The notes: generated by a model not told the origin, from the letters alone. Shown: positions 58,401-60,583, counted from the first letter of the stretch. The stretch: 64,000 nt of DNA from Symbiodinium kawagutii (GCA_009767595.1 VSDK01028333.1:148393-212392), one strand, 5' to 3'. Program-made: numbers and translations.

Positions 58401-60583
58401 GGATTAAGCTCCTTAATCCAATTGACGGACATATTGCGTGATTAGTTAATCCATATGGATTGGCTAAATTTGATCCGGTAACTAAAATCTTAACTATCCC
58501 ATTAAACAACTTACTCAACTGACTGACATATTGTTTAGTCAATCCATTGCTCATGGCGTGTTTCACAAAATAGAGGTATCCCCAAATCATCCTGTACATT
58601 AATCATTTTTAGTAGTAAACCAACCATAACTTTGCAGGTTCCCTATGACTAACCCCCACATAGTAATTCTTTAACCATTATTGTTGAGGATTCTCCCCTG
58701 TAAAACCATTATAATCCCTTGCAGGAAAAAAAAAACTCATCAAACCATAAGAATCCCCGATGAAGCCATAAGAAGAATTCCCTACAAAACCATACGAAGA
58801 ATCGCCTATAAAACCATAAGAATCCGCAGTTGGGAAACCACCATTGACCCTTCAGACATTGAGAACAGCCATGAACGACCTCCGAAACATTGTGATCGGA
58901 TTGTGTCCTATCTCCATTGGCTTCCGCAACTCGCACCGTCGCGTTCCGGGGCCTTGTTGAGTTACACGGGAAGACCAGCCGAAGTCAGAGGTGTTGGATG
59001 TGGCTAACAGCGTGGTCAATAGTGATTGCAGAAAGGTGGTTAGTAACAGGTCAATAGTCGTCAACAGTGGTTTGTAATAATGATTCATGCTCAGTAATAG
59101 TGCCTGATGCTGGGGGTTGCAAATTTGCGCAACCGCCGACCCGTGGTCAATAACGCTTAATAATGGCTTATAACCAACGAATAATAATTGATGATGTTTG
59201 ATTAAAGGCAATGTCACTAAACCACCAGTTTTACCATAGCAATAGTGATCTACCACTACGATGGTAAAGAATGGTCAATGACTCAGGGTAAATCAGTAGC
59301 TAAATCATGTAGATCCCGCTGTTAATAAACCACCATCCATTTCACCATAGCTGGTGATTTACGATCAGCCACATGGAGTTGTTTAAAAAGCTGGATCTAC
59401 CATTAGATCATTGACAGTGAGAGTAGTATCCAAGAAGAGCGAAAACACGCAAAAAAATTGGACAACTTTCATGGGTAAGTGAAGTGGTTCGAGTCAGATG
59501 GATAGAAGTTGTCTCAAACATTGACTGAAACAGACGGTTGTTTGGGATGAGACAGCATTTCACAGTCCTGGACAGTTGCAGGAAATGCAAGGCTTGCCAC
59601 CACAGTAGATCCAGAAGAAAAGAAAAGGAAGATGAATTCAAATCTACTCTAAGAGGTAAGTAGTTTGATGTGACCGCCAGAACAACCTTGTCTATTGTTG
59701 AAATGAACAGGCTGTTAGATGGTTGATAAACCAACGGCCCGGACCAGTGGCCAATTATCCTCAATCAATCGTATTTGATTTGTGTTTAAATCTGGGATTG
59801 CCACTGCCAAAATAGGATATAACTCTTCATTATCAAGCAGTATCACGCATATTTCACCAAAATTGCCAACCAGTGCGGTCAGCACCTATCGAACACTACC
59901 AGTAAGACTCAGCAAGACCCATTTTTAACCATTACAAACCCATCAGCCACAATCAAGGCTGGTGGCTCTGTAGGCTTAGCTAGCAGTGATTCTGACCACC
60001 CGTCATCAGTAAGGTATGGAAAGGTAACCCCATGAAACCAGACACATCCCTATATGGCTGTGGGTCAAAACCCCGTACCCCTGGTTCCCTATCATTAACC
60101 ATTAGTTTCCCTATAGTTTGCTGGTTATCAACCACCATTATTGGTTGATTAATATTGACCCACATCCCTATATCATGACCACGCAGACCAAGAGTAGCAG
60201 CATGGTTACACTCCAGGCACCCACCGAGGAGGGCGCAACATTCCGCTAGACATTGAAGACGGTCCCGAAGACGACAGGGATGACAGCATCCTCTACACAG
60301 GCATTTTGATAAGCCATCCTCTTTTCGAGCATGTTTTGATACTAAACCAACCAGTTTGGACTACCCCCATTTTAAGAAACCTCCACATAAAAATGTATGT
60401 ATATAAAGAATGTGTGTGTGTGTATGTACGTATGTATATATATATATATGTATATATATACATATATGTATATATTAACCCTTTCACTATTCCTGTTGTC
60501 CTCAGTGGCCTTGGTTACCCACCATGCTGCCCCTTCGGGCCCCCGAGCTTCTGAGAGATGAGTGCCGCCTGGCCAACGAGCGC
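6208..60583 (-). CDS. PKG: Multi-exon gene for a cGMP-dependent (PKG-like) AGC protein kinase; span includes introns
   Basis: The joined exons give tandem cyclic-nucleotide-binding domains followed by a Ser/Thr kinase domain. This is the architecture of PKG, which is activated when cGMP binds the regulatory domains in the same chain. Seen: CNB signatures PGEDIVTQGE, FYVLEKG, FGEV-ALL and KRTATV (CNB-A); VGETIVNQGE, FYILLEG, FGEQ-ALL and TRTATV (CNB-B); then LGAGAFGAVNLVE, FALKALDK, VLNEKNVM, VLGGEL, YRDLKPEN, CDFGLAKF, GTPDYLAPE and VDWWSLG. About 25 exons totalling about 1.2 kb spread over 40 kb (46.0-6.2 kb), so roughly 3% is coding. A further CNB fragment lies at 60.6-58.9 kb. Codon phase is preserved across most junctions. 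Start codon, alpha-D/E exon, C-lobe end and stop were not found. That the outer CNB belongs to the same transcript is inferred from strand and order. Confidence 0.85.
6547..6602 (-). CDS. PKG: PKG exon: activation segment, GTPDYLAPELGDMEGYTK
   Basis: 56 nt reading GTPDYLAPELGDMEGYTK, with APE and the P+1 loop intact. TGAG|G acceptor, GC donor after AAG. Joins in phase 0 to AVDWW, as in PKA/PKG (GY.KAVDWW). Confidence 0.93.
6897..8017 (-). CDS. Nested gene or exon: 44-aa tandem-repeat protein with conserved C-terminal domain
   Basis: An uninterrupted minus frame of about 373 codons ends in TAG. It begins at a TATAG|G acceptor (or internally at the Met of MAFPEAIQPLLF). Residues up to about 260 are copies of a repeat containing MHRGTSFSARDLRNESK, VTGHQTPRPQVTQP and KVSWLDELGSAAA. 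The last about 115 residues form a compact domain: IYFIQDSI, a central DIPEIHVFQWNGRWHTEDNR then RLWCF, and a terminal FTTRNGGVSVRMR. I recall this pattern (Q/TDSI...DNRRLW...FTT.NGG.S.R.R) from protist proteins of unknown function; no function is assigned. It lies on the same strand inside the kinase intron between the DFG and GTPDYLAPE exons. It is 12-50 times longer than the kinase exons and has its own stop, so it is probably a nested or retroposed gene. Confidence 0.7.
7256..7935 (-). repeat. 132-bp in-frame tandem repeat array
   Basis: Unit starts (CCTGTGG on the plus strand) fall at 7256, 7388, 7520, 7652, 7715 and 7847. Spacing is exactly 132 bp, except for one 63-bp variant unit at 7652-7714 that carries a different sequence (GLNALVGPH). 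Full copies differ by about a base, including at third codon positions, so the array was duplicated or homogenised recently. Confidence 0.95.
8705..8767 (-). CDS. PKG: PKG exon: DFG segment, GYAKICDFGLAKFALGRAHT
   Basis: 63 nt reading YAKICDFGLAKFALGRAHTF plus one base. DFG is the magnesium-binding motif. HTF leads into the phosphorylatable Thr-Phe-Cys-Gly-Thr of the activation loop. CTCAG|G acceptor; GC donor. Joining to the next exon (2.1 kb away, across the nested ORF) restores TGT and gives TFCGTPDYLAPE. Confidence 0.93.
9184..9236 (-). CDS. PKG: PKG exon: catalytic loop, HILYRDLKPENLILDSK
   Basis: 53 nt reading HILYRDLKPENLILDSK plus one base. Contains the catalytic Asp, Lys and Asn of the YRDLKPEN loop typical of AGC kinases. 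AAAG|G acceptor; GC donor. The junction restores GGC and gives DSKGYAKICDFG. Confidence 0.93.
10411..10532. mobile_element. TIR family 1 element, degenerate
   Basis: Left GGTTTCTGAAAATGCGGGAGTACCC; core AATCATCC and AATAAACCAAC; right GGGGGTCCCCTATGGCTTGAAAAA. Confidence 0.6.
10565..10667. mobile_element. TIR family 1 element
   Basis: Left GGTGTTTCTCAAAACAAGGG; core AGTAATAAACCAACCATTTT; right TGGCTTGAGAAACCACCA. It lies 30 bp from the preceding copy and next to the GLEHLHTR micro-exon. Confidence 0.8.
10713..10736 (-). CDS. PKG: PKG micro-exon: kinase alpha-E, GLEHLHTR
   Basis: Reads GLEHLHT plus AG before a GC donor; joining with the next exon gives LEHLHTRHILYRDLKPEN. An alternative acceptor five bases upstream (10741) would add two codons (AR) and change the entry phase. 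At 24-29 nt it is among the smallest exons in the window. Confidence 0.82.
11498..11526 (-). CDS. Weak candidate for the missing alpha-E exon (DVSAMYLCW)
   Basis: A CACAG|G acceptor is followed in one frame by DVSAMYLCW and a GC donor (TG|GC). This could correspond to the A.FY.A segment before GLEHLH. However, the phase does not fit the preceding exon (TT overhang), and the joined protein would be shorter than usual here. Listed only as the best visible option. Confidence 0.2.
12310..12424. mobile_element. TIR family 1 element, diverged
   Basis: Left GGCTTCTCAAAATGGGGGCA; right CCCCAAAATCGCTTGAGAAA. Confidence 0.55.
12584..12624 (-). CDS. PKG: PKG exon: kinase hinge, VLGGELRDVYSEK
   Basis: 41 nt reading VLGGELRDVYSEK plus TT. 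GGEL follows the hinge in PKA/PKG kinases. GAG|G acceptor, GC donor. The next exon, covering alpha-D and most of alpha-E, should lie between 12.58 and 10.74 kb but was not confidently found. Confidence 0.85.
13936..14023 (-). CDS. PKG: PKG exon: kinase beta-4/beta-5, SNFLVRGAAFYN...VVADLG
   Basis: 88 nt reading MTDSNFLVRGAAFYNLSLGD then TPGVVADLG. SNFLVR..AAF corresponds to SPFIV..Y..F in kinases and VVADLG to the strand before the hinge. Phase 2 entry and phase 0 exit join neatly to both neighbours (VMRMTDSNFLV; VVADLG-VLGGEL). TAG|G acceptor, GT donor. Confidence 0.82.
15232..15281 (-). CDS. PKG: PKG exon: kinase alpha-C, VLNEKNVMR
   Basis: Reads DASESQKCVLNEKNVM plus AG. The glutamate in NEKNVM is the alpha-C partner of the beta-3 lysine. 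Spacing from the lysine equals that of PKG (KAQIVELGQQKSVMNEK in the animal enzyme). CAG|G acceptor, GT donor; joining makes AGG (Arg). Confidence 0.88.
15348..15410. mobile_element. TIR family 4 right-half fragment
   Basis: TTGTCAACCAACCACTTATT and TTACTAGGGAAAATAAAAAT then GTTTGAAACC match the right half of family 4; the left TIR is absent. Confidence 0.55.
16064..16118 (-). CDS. PKG: PKG exon: kinase beta-3 lysine, FALKALDKSQI
   Basis: Reads HVPTHTLFALKALDKSQI. The lysine of ALK is the ATP-anchoring residue. ALKALDKSQI closely resembles the PKG form ALKALSKAQI. AAG|G acceptor; GC donor after ATC, phase 0 out. Confidence 0.9.
17331..17407. repeat. (CAC/CAT)n microsatellite
   Basis: Trinucleotide tract of CAC then CAT, then CGT, about 120 bp from the glycine-loop exon. 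Confidence 0.93.
17537..17602 (-). CDS. PKG: PKG exon: kinase glycine loop, LGAGAFGAVNLVE
   Basis: 66 nt reading RSDLVVMKRLGAGAFGAVNL. The G-A-G-A-F-G-x-V nucleotide-binding loop is complete. It is preceded by an SDL motif like that before the kinase domain of PKGs. AAG|G acceptor, GC donor after GA; joining restores GAG and gives NLVEHVPTHTLFALK, the same spacing as in animal PKG. Confidence 0.9.
19669..19734. mobile_element. TIR family 1 element, shortened
   Basis: Left TGTGGTTTCTGAAAATGG, right ATGGTTTGAGAAACACA, about 66 bp with most of the core missing. Confidence 0.55.
19835..19937. mobile_element. TIR family 1 element
   Basis: Left CTTCTCAAAATAGGGGACCC, core GGTTTATTGCCATACATGG, right CCCCTATCTTAAGAAACACC. 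Confidence 0.75.
20246..20348. mobile_element. TIR family 1 element
   Basis: Left GGTGGCTTCTCAAAATCGG, core AAATCATCCAGTTCATTTA, right GGTCCCCTATTTTGGGAAAC. Confidence 0.75.
20572..20713. mobile_element. TIR family 2 element, full length
   Basis: Left CTGCGGTAAACTAACATGGC + AATGGAAAATC; right GATTTTCCATTGCTATGTTA + GTTTGCCAGAGTG. Core contains TTTCCCTGGGTTTCCCTA and a second inverted segment. Confidence 0.82.
20926..21060. mobile_element. TIR family 2 element, diverged
   Basis: Left ACTCTTTGGTAAACGGACCT + GACAATGGCAAACCC; core TTCCCAGGGTTTGCG; the right end is poorly kept. Confidence 0.45.
21058..21135. repeat. CCAA/CCATCCAC tandem tract
   Basis: Begins with CCACCCATCCACCTTCATCC units and passes into (CCAA)n, close to the CNB-B C-helix exon. 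Confidence 0.85.
21186..21216 (-). CDS. PKG: PKG exon: CNB-B C-helix, EVFLGVKQRL
   Basis: Follows TGCCAG|G and reads EVFLGVKQRL plus one base, giving LSKEVFLGVKQRLG with the previous exon (family form L.R..F...LG). GC donor. The exon(s) joining this helix to the kinase domain (phase 1 in, phase 2 out) were not located between 21.2 and 17.6 kb. Confidence 0.78.
21949..22066. mobile_element. TIR family 2 element, full length
   Basis: Left GGTACACTCCGGTAAACTAA + CATAGCAATGGAAAATCACC; right GGATTTTCCATTGCCATCTT + AGTTTACCAGAGTGTACC. The inverted repeats cover about 38 bp on each side. Confidence 0.88.
22623..22713. mobile_element. TIR family 4 element
   Basis: Left GGTTGGTGGTTTCAACCCCT; right AACAAATGTTTGAAACCACC. 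Core TGTGTTTCAATCAACCATG and CTAGGGGGAAAG. Confidence 0.78.
22957..22994 (-). CDS. PKG: PKG exon: CNB-B beta-8, TASKSTVLVLSK
   Basis: 38 nt completing Arg and reading TASKSTVLVLSK, the strand closing the CNB barrel. GAG|G acceptor and GC donor after AAG, phase 0 out. Confidence 0.87.
23207..23235. mobile_element. TIR family 1 right-end fragment
   Basis: Only the right end is evident: GGCACCCGTATTTTGAGAAA. Confidence 0.4.
23806..23907. mobile_element. TIR family 4 element next to a CNB-B exon
   Basis: Left GGTTGGTGGTTTCAACCCCC; right AATGTCAATCAAACCACCAA + CC. Core GTCAACCAACCAGTTCTCAA and TACTAGGGAAAATG. Lies about 90 bp from the donor of the RTATV exon of CNB-B. Confidence 0.8.
23997..24033 (-). 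CDS. PKG: PKG exon: CNB-B cassette, ALLNDTTRTATV
   Basis: 37 nt reading ALLNDTTRTATV plus one base. The cassette arginine is followed by Thr, as in cGMP-selective domains. GC donor; joining to the next exon restores CGC (Arg), giving TATVRTASKSTVLVLSK. Confidence 0.9.
24705..24743 (-). CDS. PKG: PKG exon: CNB-B, HFGEQ
   Basis: Thirteen codons reading DAHHGLHPHFGEQ, ending CAG before a GC donor. FGE with the ligand glutamate is present. The next exon supplies ALLNDTTRTATV, so the intron interrupts the cassette at the same place and phase as in CNB-A. Confidence 0.87.
26680..27362. repeat. CACCAGAGACAAAAAA satellite array
   Basis: About 680 bp made of degenerate units near 16 bp long (CACCAGAGACAAAAAA), some shortened. 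The continuous plus-strand frame (TPETKNTRDKKH-like) and the mirror minus frame rich in Phe/Cys/Val/Ser are by-products of the repeat. Confidence 0.92.
27876..27919 (-). CDS. PKG: PKG exon: CNB-B beta-5/6, LNISVDGKPVGEY
   Basis: Reads LNISVDGKPVGEYH after completing Gly. Fits the strand pair before the cassette (G.L.V..DGK.VGEY). Two donors keep phase 0: CAT|GC (used here) or CATGCA|GTGAGA three bases later. Confidence 0.85.
28664..29002 (-). CDS. Open frame inside a PKG intron, unassigned
   Basis: A 112-codon minus frame ends in a stop and contains HHPAFTGPIATAIGDATNIV and SEPWTEGATLRFGDHPQPRL. It lies between the CNB-B exons at 30.5 and 27.9 kb. No domain was recognised. It could be a remnant of an inserted coding sequence or chance. 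Confidence 0.2.
   Translation of the reverse strand: MAFVNCDTLEFFNVSKRQVYDTAHVLENPKSPAEGPSKPEDFLFLKFSLVMFSHHPAFTGPIATAIGDATNIVPSLSIATTLRVASEPWTEGATLRFGDHPQPRLIRFLCRL
30081..30165. mobile_element. TIR family 1 element, degenerate
   Basis: Left GTGTTTCTCAAAATAGGCCC, core AAATCATCCGTTAG, right end eroded (CCCCTATTTTATCACA). Confidence 0.6.
30524..30554 (-). CDS. PKG: PKG micro-exon: CNB-B, VASEFYILLEG
   Basis: 31 nt reading VASEFYILLE plus the first base of Gly. The junction to the next exon (G|GA...AG|GT) restores GGT and gives FYILLEGLNISVDGKPVGEY. The donor begins with GA, a rare type reported for dinoflagellate introns. Acceptor is CAG|G. Confidence 0.87.
31816..31920. mobile_element. TIR family 1 element with CAATT/AATTG flanks
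   Basis: Left GGTGGTTTCTCAAAATAGTG; right CACCCCTGTTTTGAAAGACC followed by ACCA. Both junctions show AATTGG/CCAATT, extending the inverted repeat into the flank. Confidence 0.8.
32118..32243. repeat. (CAT)n microsatellite
   Basis: About 40 CAT/CGT units ending about 85 bp from the VGETIVNQGE exon; it sits in the intron downstream of that exon. Confidence 0.95.
32327..32356 (-). CDS. PKG: PKG micro-exon: CNB-B, VGETIVNQGE
   Basis: Ten codons in phase 0, reading VGETIVNQGE, the beta-2/3 turn of a CNB domain. Flanked by GAG|G and a GC donor. Joining gives VKFEVGETIVNQGEVASE, correctly spaced for the family. Confidence 0.85.
32937..33021 (-). CDS. PKG: PKG exon: linker and start of CNB-B, ENVPDLEFLSSYERSKIAA
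   Basis: At 85 nt, one of the longest exons. Reads LENVPDLEFLSSYERSKIAA then SMVEVKFE, the typical inter-domain helix of tandem CNB proteins (VP.L..L....R..IA). Acceptor CTCAG|A is one of the few without G after AG. GC donor after GAG; phase 0 out. Confidence 0.88.
33586..33623 (-). CDS. PKG: PKG exon: CNB-A C-terminal helix, RLQSKFDSWAK
   Basis: Reads ARLQSKFDSWAK and ends AT before a GT donor. With the first base of the next exon this makes ATA, giving DSWAKILENVPDLEFL. The protein fits the helix that links tandem CNB domains. An alternative acceptor nine bases in (TTCAG|AGC) keeps the frame. The exon lies just beside the CAA/CTA microsatellite of 33.69-33.87 kb. Confidence 0.75.
33690..33872. 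repeat. (CAA)(CAC)(CTA) compound microsatellite
   Basis: Compound array of AAC, ACC, and ACT units, lying 65 bp upstream of the RLQSKFDSWAK exon acceptor on the minus strand. Confidence 0.95.
33929..34034. mobile_element. TIR family 3 element
   Basis: Left ATGGCTGTGGGTCAATATTA; right ACACAGGGTTTTGACCCACA; core with CAACAATAATAGGGAACAC. Confidence 0.8.
35337..35440. mobile_element. TIR family 5 element, degenerate
   Basis: AGATCCCTTGCCAAAAGTCT, core ATGGTAAACCAATCATATCC and right TAGCTACAATCCACC resemble the two better copies at 42.2 and 49.7 kb. Confidence 0.5.
35800..35917. mobile_element. TIR family 3 element, inverted orientation
   Basis: Left TATGGCTGTGGGTCAAAACC then CTGTACCCCTGGTTCCCC; right GGTTAATATTGACCCATAGC. 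Core ACCATTGGTTTCCTTATTA. Confidence 0.85.
35989..36012 (-). CDS. PKG: PKG micro-exon: CNB-A beta-8, ALRLVVLE
   Basis: Minus frame ALRLVVLE follows a CGAG|G acceptor and matches the beta-8 strand that comes after RTATV in CNB domains (L.LVVL.R). Direct joining leaves the loop after ATVK about four residues shorter than in CNB-B, so an extended acceptor (open frame back to about 36040, GGFVTPSAAEALR) or another tiny exon may exist. Donor is uncertain, probably GAGT|GC. Confidence 0.6.
36073..36200. repeat. 10-bp minisatellite (TTAGTGATGA)
   Basis: About 12 units of TTAGTGATGA with C/A variants. Starts about 60 bp upstream (minus sense) of the ALRLVVLE exon. Confidence 0.9.
36242..36343. mobile_element. 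TIR family 4 element
   Basis: Left TGGTTGGTGGTTGATCCACC; right AAAAAATGTTTGAAACCACC. Core CATGCGCAAATCAACCAACC. Confidence 0.72.
36464..36553. mobile_element. TIR family 1 element, left end eroded
   Basis: Core TTCATCCAATATCAGTCATT and GGTAATGAACCAATCATT; right CTCCCTATTTTGAGAAACCA. Confidence 0.6.
37894..37993. mobile_element. TIR family 1 element
   Basis: Left GGGTTCTCAAAATAGGGGAC, core AAATCATCCATTAAGAACC, right end diverged (GGTACCTCAATATAAAAAGC). Confidence 0.7.
38329..38430. mobile_element. TIR family 1 element beside a CNB-A exon
   Basis: Left GGTGTTTCTCAAAATAGGGG, core AAATCATCCACTATTAGTC, right TACCCCCATTTTAAGAAACC. Lies about 50 bp into the intron downstream of the RTATV exon. 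Confidence 0.8.
38480..38518 (-). CDS. PKG: PKG exon: CNB-A cassette, ALLMRTKRTATVK
   Basis: Reads ALLMRTKRTATVK and completes FGEV-ALL...RTATV. The cassette arginine is present and is followed by Thr, the residue typical of cGMP-selective sites in PKG. CAG|G acceptor; GC donor after AAA. If read through, the frame continues AKESLR, so the donor could lie slightly later. Confidence 0.88.
38622..38954. repeat. (GAT)n array with interspersed GATCAT
   Basis: About 330 bp of GAT repeats interrupted regularly by CATGATGATGAT blocks containing GATC, making local palindromes (ATGATCAT). Confidence 0.95.
39593..39652 (-). CDS. PKG: PKG exon: CNB-A, LGPGASFGEV
   Basis: Twenty codons ending LGPGASFGEV, the loop and FGE helix of the phosphate-binding cassette; the cyclic-nucleotide-contacting glutamate is kept. 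Phase 0 on both sides. The donor is GT after GTG. The acceptor CAG|CCG gives ten extra residues (PHWSPRLGAR); an alternative acceptor at CTAG|G would shorten it but changes phase. Confidence 0.8.
39678..39773. mobile_element. TIR family 1 element, reverse orientation, degenerate
   Basis: Left end diverged (TTTCTGACCATTGG), core CTGGTTTATCAC, right TACCTCTATTTTGAGAAACA. A second partial copy follows immediately (39783-39870), ending GTTGAGAAACACCCATA. Confidence 0.6.
40303..40676. repeat. (GAT/GGT)n array
   Basis: About 370 bp of GATGATGGT units. Poly-Asp, poly-Met and poly-His frames here are repeat artefacts. Confidence 0.95.
40806..40827. other. Assembly gap (N run)
   Basis: A run of N just beyond the GAT-type trinucleotide array, likely where the assembly broke on repeats. 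Confidence 0.98.
41404..41504. mobile_element. TIR family 1 element
   Basis: Left GAGTTTATCAAATAGGGGTA, core AATAAACCAACCATTTTTGG, right TCCCCGATTTTCAGAAACCG. Confidence 0.75.
42235..42345. mobile_element. TIR family 5 element
   Basis: Left TTGGTGGCTTATAGATCCCT then TGCTAAAAATATATTTTTAG; core CTATGGTAAATCCATCATAT; right GTGGGTATAAGCCACC. Inverted ends GGTGGCTTATA/TATAAGCCACC. Confidence 0.78.
42346..42364. mobile_element. TIR family 3 right-end fragment next to the CNB-A exon
   Basis: Sequence TTACTATTGACCCACAGC matches the right TIR only. It lies about 45 bp inside the intron downstream of the FYVLEKG exon; the opposite end of another copy lies beyond that exon. Confidence 0.5.
42409..42457 (-). 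CDS. PKG: PKG exon: CNB-A beta-4/5, FYVLEKGSVTIVRDGK
   Basis: Reads FYVLEKGSVTIVRDGK after completing Leu from the preceding exon, the standard central strand of a CNB domain. Two donors are possible: GGCAAG|GA (a GA donor, used for these coordinates) or GACGGG|GT six bases further on; both leave phase 0. The exon is bordered on both sides by halves of TIR family 3 elements. Confidence 0.85.
42522..42628. mobile_element. TIR family 3 element, right end eroded
   Basis: Left ATATGGCACTGGGTCAATAT, core AGCCAATAATGGGGGATAAT and AATAAGGGAAACTAATGG, then GGGGAACCAGGGGCC without a clear terminal repeat. Confidence 0.65.
43784..44056. repeat. 164-bp tandem duplication
   Basis: A block with CCATTCCTATCAAGCATTAG, TTTGACCAACAATAAGCATG and GGTGATAAGCATTGTTGTAT recurs 164 bp later with few changes. 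The surrounding 43.06-44.26 kb reuses the same phrases (TTGTTGGTTATCATCCCC, ACCAGCTAGAAATCACCATT) several more times. Confidence 0.85.
44284..44333 (-). CDS. PKG: PKG exon: CNB-A beta-1/beta-3, VVPGEDIVTQGESKAD
   Basis: Reads VVPGEDIVTQGESKAD, the classical CNB opening (PGE..I..QG). Ends in CT before a GC donor; joining to the next exon restores CTG (Leu), giving SKADLFYVLEKG. Exon length is 50 nt (16 codons plus 2). Confidence 0.85.
45948..45983 (-). CDS. PKG: PKG exon: start of CNB-A, LCQKGLAPELQA
   Basis: Twelve codons in phase 0 between an AG acceptor and a GCG|GTAGATG donor read LCQKGLAPELQA. This resembles the N-terminal helix of CNB domains (L..L.PEQLQAVVD). The next located exon begins at the beta-1/beta-2 turn, so one small exon in between is probably missing. 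The acceptor is followed by C rather than the G seen at most other acceptors of this gene. Confidence 0.6.
46210..46251 (-). CDS. Candidate micro-exon: basic segment VNRVKKPVRSAGE
   Basis: This 42-nt stretch lies between CACCAG|G and GAGAG|GTAAAC, a good GT donor. It encodes a basic segment, VNRVKKPVRSAGE, just upstream of the CNB-A exons. Basic or autoinhibitory-like segments precede CNB-A in PKG and PKA regulatory chains, so the placement is reasonable, but the match is too short to prove. Confidence 0.4.
46404..46529. mobile_element. TIR family 3 element
   Basis: Left ATATAGCAGTGGGTCAAAAC then TCTGTACCCCTTGTTCCCCC; right TGATATTGACCCAGTTCGCC. Confidence 0.78.
46651..46764. mobile_element. 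TIR family 3 element, inverted relative to neighbour
   Basis: Left GTGGCTATGGGTCAATATGT; right ACAGGGTTTTGACCCACAGC. Core GATAACCAACAATAGGAGGG. Confidence 0.82.
48778..49064. repeat. (GAT/GGT)n array
   Basis: About 285 bp of GATGATGGTGATG units, similar to the arrays at 38.6 and 40.3 kb. Confidence 0.95.
49700..49816. mobile_element. TIR family 5 element
   Basis: Left TTGGAGGCTTTTAGATCCCT; core TATATGGTAAATCAATCATA; right GTAGCTATAATCCACCCA. Confidence 0.7.
50597..50680. mobile_element. TIR family 1 element, short
   Basis: Left GGTGTTTCTGAAAATAGGGG, core GATAAACCAAACATTTTTGG, right TACTCCATTTTGAGAAACCA. Confidence 0.75.
50836..50951. mobile_element. TIR family 2 element, full length, abutting a candidate exon
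   Basis: Left TTACCCTCTGGTACACTAAC + ATGGCAATGGAAAATCC; right GGATTTTCCATTGCCATGGT + AATCACCAGAGAGTAA. The right end lies 12 bp from the donor of the candidate exon at 50964-51051, so it starts that intron almost immediately. Confidence 0.85.
50964..51051 (-). CDS. Candidate coding exon: Ser/Arg-rich segment ending RWERMVELAQ
   Basis: This 88-nt stretch is bounded by GCGCAG|G on the acceptor side and GCAG|GTGATG on the donor side. Two minus frames are open. One reads RFGLLSPRRSEAKSSSLRSR and then WERMVELAQ; the other reads AIRPAVTTTERSQEQLTEEQ. The first looks like a basic segment followed by an amphipathic helix. GC is higher than in the flanking repeats. Assignment to the kinase gene is by strand and position only. 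Confidence 0.4.
51121..51206. repeat. 13-bp minisatellite (ATGTTTGATTTGT)
   Basis: About six tandem units of GTATGTTTGATTT, the last ones with GGTTGATTT, just upstream (minus sense) of the candidate exon at 50964-51051. Confidence 0.9.
52005..52128. repeat. 67-bp tandem duplication
   Basis: Two copies, starting at 52005 and 52072, share CTAGGGGGAAAGGGTTATAC, ACCATGCAAGA and GAAAAACTTTTGTCCTGGCG. Confidence 0.9.
52406..52514 (-). CDS. Candidate coding exon: charged segment DRDDFDQMDLRHK...
   Basis: After a CCAG acceptor (52516-52515, followed by G) the minus frame reads DRDDFDQMDLRHKLRLPKRE and on to APERHDDSRAEQASKR, ending at a plausible GC donor. The frame stays open to a stop near 52316. 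Composition is highly charged with no repeat character, unlike the flanking intron. Position and strand suit a linker of the PKG-like gene between its outer CNB and CNB-A, but no homologous domain was recognised. Confidence 0.45.
52531..52648. mobile_element. TIR family 3 element, 15 bp from a candidate exon
   Basis: Left CATGGGTCAAGCAGTTAACC; right GGTTTTGACCCATACCCATG. Core AATAAGGAAAACAATGGTTA. On the minus strand it ends the intron just upstream of the exon starting at 52514. Confidence 0.8.
53509..53609. mobile_element. TIR family 1 element, best-preserved copy
   Basis: Left GGTGGTTTCTCAAAATAGGG and right CCCTATTCTGAGAAACCACC are near-perfect inverted repeats around ATGGTTGGTTTATTACTATA and TTAATGGATGATTTTGGGG. 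Confidence 0.88.
54240..54400 (-). CDS. Candidate coding exon: charged, Arg/Lys/Glu-rich linker
   Basis: A minus-strand frame runs open from an AG after the polypyrimidine-like stretch near 54400 to a TGA at about 54236. It reads as a charged helix-like segment (LEPLERRRQPQIAA..., then ...SLKDLKAEELRAILQ). A second frame overlapping it continues to about 54000 and begins with a Ser/Arg stretch ending NSSDDLKFDEESLAERV. Both look more protein-like than the surrounding repeats. It could be part of the linker between the outer CNB and CNB-A of the kinase, or an unrelated gene. No family was recognised. Confidence 0.35.
54740..55045. repeat. (AAC)n-rich block with three copies of a unique phrase
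   Basis: AAC/CAA repeats enclose the phrase ATCAGGAAACCAATAACGAC + ACCGGCATC at about 54810, 54912 and 54995, so the microsatellite and spacer have been duplicated together. Confidence 0.88.
55180..55527. mobile_element. TIR family 4 element, possibly expanded by internal repeats
   Basis: Left TGGTTGGTGGTTTCAACACC at 55180; a segment with the family core (CGTCATGAAAAATATGCGC, AACCATTTAAGTCAATAC, GGGGAAAGTAAAAATCTTC) ends about 55525. A CCAACCAACCAGCC array interrupts the core, so it may be two overlapping insertions. Confidence 0.5.
55404..55480. repeat. (CCAA)n/(CCAG)n tract
   Basis: Tetranucleotide CCAA changing to CCAG, inside the family 4-like segment. Confidence 0.9.
57330..57422 (-). 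CDS. Weak exon-like stretch (HLSPQLKEDPTNAGQSF)
   Basis: A minus frame reads HLSPQLKEDPTNAGQSFHV in a GC-rich patch between the outer CNB exons and CNB-A; an overlapping plus frame is also open. It borders a family 1 TIR element. No domain evidence. Confidence 0.2.
57413..57525. mobile_element. TIR family 1 element
   Basis: Left GGCTGTTTCTTAAAATACGG, core TTGGTTTATTACTATAAATG (GGTTTATT duplicated), right TTCCCTATTTTGAGAAACAC. Confidence 0.75.
58556..58660. mobile_element. TIR family 1 element, right end eroded
   Basis: Left GTGTTTCACAAAATAGAGGT, core AAATCATCC and AGTAGTAAACCAACCATAAC, right TCCCTATGACTAACC. Confidence 0.6.
58931..58952 (-). CDS. PKG: PKG micro-exon: outer CNB domain, PRNATVR
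   Basis: This exon of about 22 nt completes the cassette of the outer CNB domain, reading PRNATVR with the conserved cassette arginine kept. Acceptor AG|G; donor CGA|GT by analogy with CNB-A. A GC donor after GTTGCGGAA would extend it by three residues (VAE). Phase 2 entry fits the preceding exon exactly. The residue after the arginine is Asn, where cGMP-selective sites usually carry Thr or Ser. The exon carrying the rest of this domain (beta-8 and C helix) was not found. Confidence 0.6.
60051..60172. mobile_element. TIR family 3 element
   Basis: Left TATATGGCTGTGGGTCAAAA then CCCCGTACCCCTGGTTCCC; right AATATTGACCCACATCCCTA + TAT. Confidence 0.85.
60300..60387. mobile_element. TIR family 1 element, left end eroded
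   Basis: Core CTAAACCAACCAGTTTGG and right ACCCCCATTTTAAGAAACCT are clear; the left end is not. Confidence 0.5.
60549..60583 (-). CDS. PKG: PKG exon: outer CNB domain, VGQAALISQK segment
   Basis: The minus frame reads ALVGQAALISQK, matching the phosphate-binding-cassette start of a CNB domain (usual form FGExALL). It ends in AA before a GC donor (60548-60547); joined to the next exon it gives QKPRNATVR, as expected for the family. The usual FGE is VGQ here, so the glutamate that contacts the ribose 2'-OH would be glutamine. The upstream border is uncertain: AG acceptors exist at about 60583 and, giving a 20-nt exon, just before 60568. Confidence 0.6.
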